This document shows, one piece after another, positions 5,529 to 7,469 of a DNA stretch of 7,469 nt (its first letter is position 1; each line of letters begins with the position of its first letter). The DNA is from Thermoanaerobacterium sp. Lineage in GTDB: Bacteria > Bacillota > Thermoanaerobacteria > Thermoanaerobacterales > Thermoanaerobacteraceae. A program made the translations under genes and the position numbers. The stretch is from NCBI GenBank assembly GCA_029960905.1, contig JASBVU010000088.1, positions 1-7,469 on the forward strand, read 5' to 3'. The notes under the pieces are model-generated. The model had not been told where the DNA came from, made no database searches, and saw nothing but the letters and a program-made list of their open reading frames with translations.

Positions 5529-7469
5529 ATGAGGGAATTAACAGCAGAAAACCTTAAAAAGTATATAAATCCGGATTTGCTTGGCTTTGAAACGACGGAT
5601 GATGTAGAGCCTTTGAAAGATCTCATAGGACAGGAAAGAGCTAAAGATGCCATGGAGTTTGGTTTAAAAATCAAACAGAAAGGATACAACATATTCATTA
5701 CTGGGCTTACTGGTACTGGAAAATCCAGCTTTGCCATAAGCAGTGTTTCTAAAGTAGCATCTTCAGAAAGGGTGCCAGATGATTGGGTGTACGTGTTTAA
5801 TTTTGATAAACCGTCACAGCCAATTGCTATAAATTTAAGACCAGGTGATGGCAAGAGATTTAAAAACGACATGAGAGATTTTGTAGAACAACTTCAAAGA
5901 GAAGTCCCTAAGGCATTTAATTCAAAAGCATACGACTTACAAAAAAATGAAATCGTGAAGAAATTTCAAGACAGAAAAAATCAGTTAATTCAAGATCTAA
6001 ATGAATTGGCAAAGAATTTTGGGTTTGTCTTAAAAGAGACAAAGACTGGTATTGTCAGCATACCTGTTGTAGATGGCAAGCAGATAAGCAATGAAGAATA
6101 TGAGCTATTAGATGATGAGAAAAGAAAAGAGATAGAAGCGAAAGCAGCAAATTTTGAAGAAAAGGCACTTCAGATATGGAAGGATATACAAAATATAGAC
6201 AAAGAAGCAAGAGATGCTGTTCACGAGCTTGACAACAACGTAGGACTTATAGCTGTTGGACATTTGATCGATGATTTGAGAAATAAATATGCGGAATATG
6301 ACGGCGTAATGAGATATCTTGACAGTCTTCAAAGAGATATATTGGAAAACATCGACAGTTTCAGAAGTGATGATGATGAAGACAATCAATTTCCATTTAT
6401 CATGCGGAAGAACAAAAAAGACGTTTTTAAAAAGTACAGTGTAAATCTTTTTGTAGATAACAGCAATACAAATGGTGCGCCTGTTGTGGTGGAGTACAAT
6501 CCCAACTACAACAATGTATTAGGAAATATAGAATATGAAAGCGATTTTGGAGTGGCAATTACTGATTTTACGAAGATCAAAGCAGGTGCCCTTCATAAGG
6601 CAAATGGAGGATATCTTATTTTACAGGCTAAGGATGTCTTGACATATCCGTACGTATGGGATGCGATTAAGCGTACGCTAAAGACGGATAAAATAGCAAT
6701 AGAAAATGTTGCGTCGTCTTATGGCCTTTTGTCCATATCATCCCTAAAACCGGAGCCAATTGACTTAAGTGTCAAGGTAATACTCATAGGAACTCCGTAT
6801 TTATACTATATTTTATATAATTACGATGATGATTTTAAAAAGCTTTTTAAAGTTAAAGTTGATTTCAACGACGTGATGGATTTAAACGAAGAAAGTATCT
6901 TAAAAATGGCTTCTTTTATAAAGAAACATTGTATTGAAGACAATTTAAGGCCTTTTCACAAGACAGGAGTGGCAAAAGTTATTGAGTATTCAACAAGGAT
7001 ATCGGAAGACCAAAACAAATTATCTACACAGTTTAATGATATTGTTGAGATTTTATATGAATCAAATATCTGGGCGGAAATAGAAGGAAGTAAAGTCGTC
7101 ACGGCTCATAATGTGGAAAAGGCGATAAAGGAAAAGATAAAGCGTGTCAACATGATAGAGGAAAAGTATATAGAATATTTTAAAGATGGAACTTTTTTGA
7201 TTGATGTAGATGGTGAAAAAGTCGGGATTGTAAATGGGCTTTCTGTCATAAATTTAGGTGATTACCAATTTGGAAAACCCTCCAGAATAACGGTTACTAC
7301 TTACCCAGGAGAAGAAGGTGTGGTAAACATCGAGAGGGAAACCAAAATGAGTGGTCACATTCATGACAAAGGCGTCATGATAATAACAGGATTTATAGGT
7401 AATAGGTATGCTTTGGATTTTCCACTTACTTTATCAGCCAGAATATGCTTTGAACAGCTTTATGAAGGC
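5529..7469 (+). CDS. Lon-like ATP-dependent protease, COG1067 type (3' end missing)
   Basis: The ATG at 5529 follows AAAAGGAGGG. The frame is open for 647 codons to the last base and runs off the window; the family is about 770-800 aa. It opens with LTAENLKKYINPDLLGFETT, the typical N-terminus of these proteins, then the AAA+ part with Walker A GLTGTGKS (59-66). A long helical, charged insert (~115-270) follows, then the second half of the ATPase with HKANGGYLILQAKDVL, where Q366 stands where a Walker B acid is usual in Lon, and IGTPYLYYILYNYDDDFKKL. The Lon-type protease domain begins near residue 550 (VGIVNGLSV 565-573; HIHDKGVMIITGFI). The window stops at FEQLYEG, so the expected catalytic serine (GDSASS-type motif) and lysine are just outside. 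The protein should degrade unfolded or specific proteins in the cytoplasm, or near the membrane in some relatives. Substrates are unknown. Confidence 0.92.
   Translation, partial: MRELTAENLKKYINPDLLGFETTDDVEPLKDLIGQERAKDAMEFGLKIKQKGYNIFITGLTGTGKSSFAISSVSKVASSERVPDDWVYVFNFDKPSQPIAINLRPGDGKRFKNDMRDFVEQLQREVPKAFNSKAYDLQKNEIVKKFQDRKNQLIQDLNELAKNFGFVLKETKTGIVSIPVVDGKQISNEEYELLDDEKRKEIEAKAANFEEKALQIWKDIQNIDKEARDAVHELDNNVGLIAVGHLIDDLRNKYAEYDGVMRYLDSLQRDILENIDSFRSDDDEDNQFPFIMRKNKKDVFKKYSVNLFVDNSNTNGAPVVVEYNPNYNNVLGNIEYESDFGVAITDFTKIKAGALHKANGGYLILQAKDVLTYPYVWDAIKRTLKTDKIAIENVASSYGLLSISSLKPEPIDLSVKVILIGTPYLYYILYNYDDDFKKLFKVKVDFNDVMDLNEESILKMASFIKKHCIEDNLRPFHKTGVAKVIEYSTRISEDQNKLSTQFNDIVEILYESNIWAEIEGSKVVTAHNVEKAIKEKIKRVNMIEEKYIEYFKDGTFLIDVDGEKVGIVNGLSVINLGDYQFGKPSRITVTTYPGEEGVVNIERETKMSGHIHDKGVMIITGFIGNRYALDFPLTLSARICFEQLYEG

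Noticed and set aside
5426..5872. Long open frame on the minus strand (148 codons) across the start of the Lon-like gene
   Set aside because: It lies opposite a clear family member with Walker A in the + frame and has no family resemblance of its own. It is an antisense shadow.
6108..6389. Minus-strand frame rich in Ile, Phe and Ser inside the Lon-like gene
   Set aside because: The hydrophobic look comes from the reverse complement of Lys/Glu/Asp-rich helical insert codons. It is not a membrane protein gene.

Overview
The window looks like a stretch of chromosome from a thermophilic, anaerobic, spore-forming, low-GC Firmicute. Thermoanaerobacterium/Thermoanaerobacter is my best guess. The reasons are AT-rich third positions and spacers, strong AGGAGG ribosome sites, a thermophile-type mono-cluster ferredoxin, a ThrRS-like nucleoside kinase, a radical SAM enzyme and an alpha/beta-type spore protein. 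Every gene I support is on the + strand. The taxon is inferred from family resemblance, not from a search.

Left part (1-720): the 3' part of a mannose/fructose/sorbose-family PTS IIB gene, cut by the window edge. It is followed by about 255 bases that look like the decayed 3' end of another gene, with no start of its own, and then a strong intrinsic terminator. Next, under its own promoter, is a 547-codon kinase of the uridine kinase/phosphoribulokinase family fused to a TGS plus threonyl-tRNA-synthetase-like N-terminus (776-2419).

Middle (2420-4600): a well-formed extended -10 promoter with a 14-base inverted repeat lying on the -10 box drives a 446-aa radical SAM protein with a C-terminal twitch/SPASM-like cysteine set. 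Directly after it, with its -35 box overlapping the radical SAM stop codon, comes a winged-helix regulator (GTG start at 3921) with a hydrophobic C-terminal half, closed by a terminator. The adjacency and the palindrome suggest, but do not prove, an enzyme and regulator pair.

Right part (4601-7469): three small genes come first: an unrecognised 66-aa protein, a 62-aa [4Fe-4S] ferredoxin and a 72-aa divergent alpha/beta small acid-soluble spore protein. They are followed by a terminator and the first 647 codons of a Lon-like ATP-dependent protease of the COG1067 type, which runs off the right edge just before its catalytic serine. The spore-protein gene has an unusual leader: a 9-bp hairpin buries its ribosome site, but only in transcripts that read through from upstream, because the local promoter should start transcription inside the left arm.

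The window contains no tRNA, rRNA, CRISPR array, IS element or phage gene that I can support. The most interesting items are the radical SAM/regulator pair with its operator-like palindrome, and the start-site-dependent hairpin before the spore protein.
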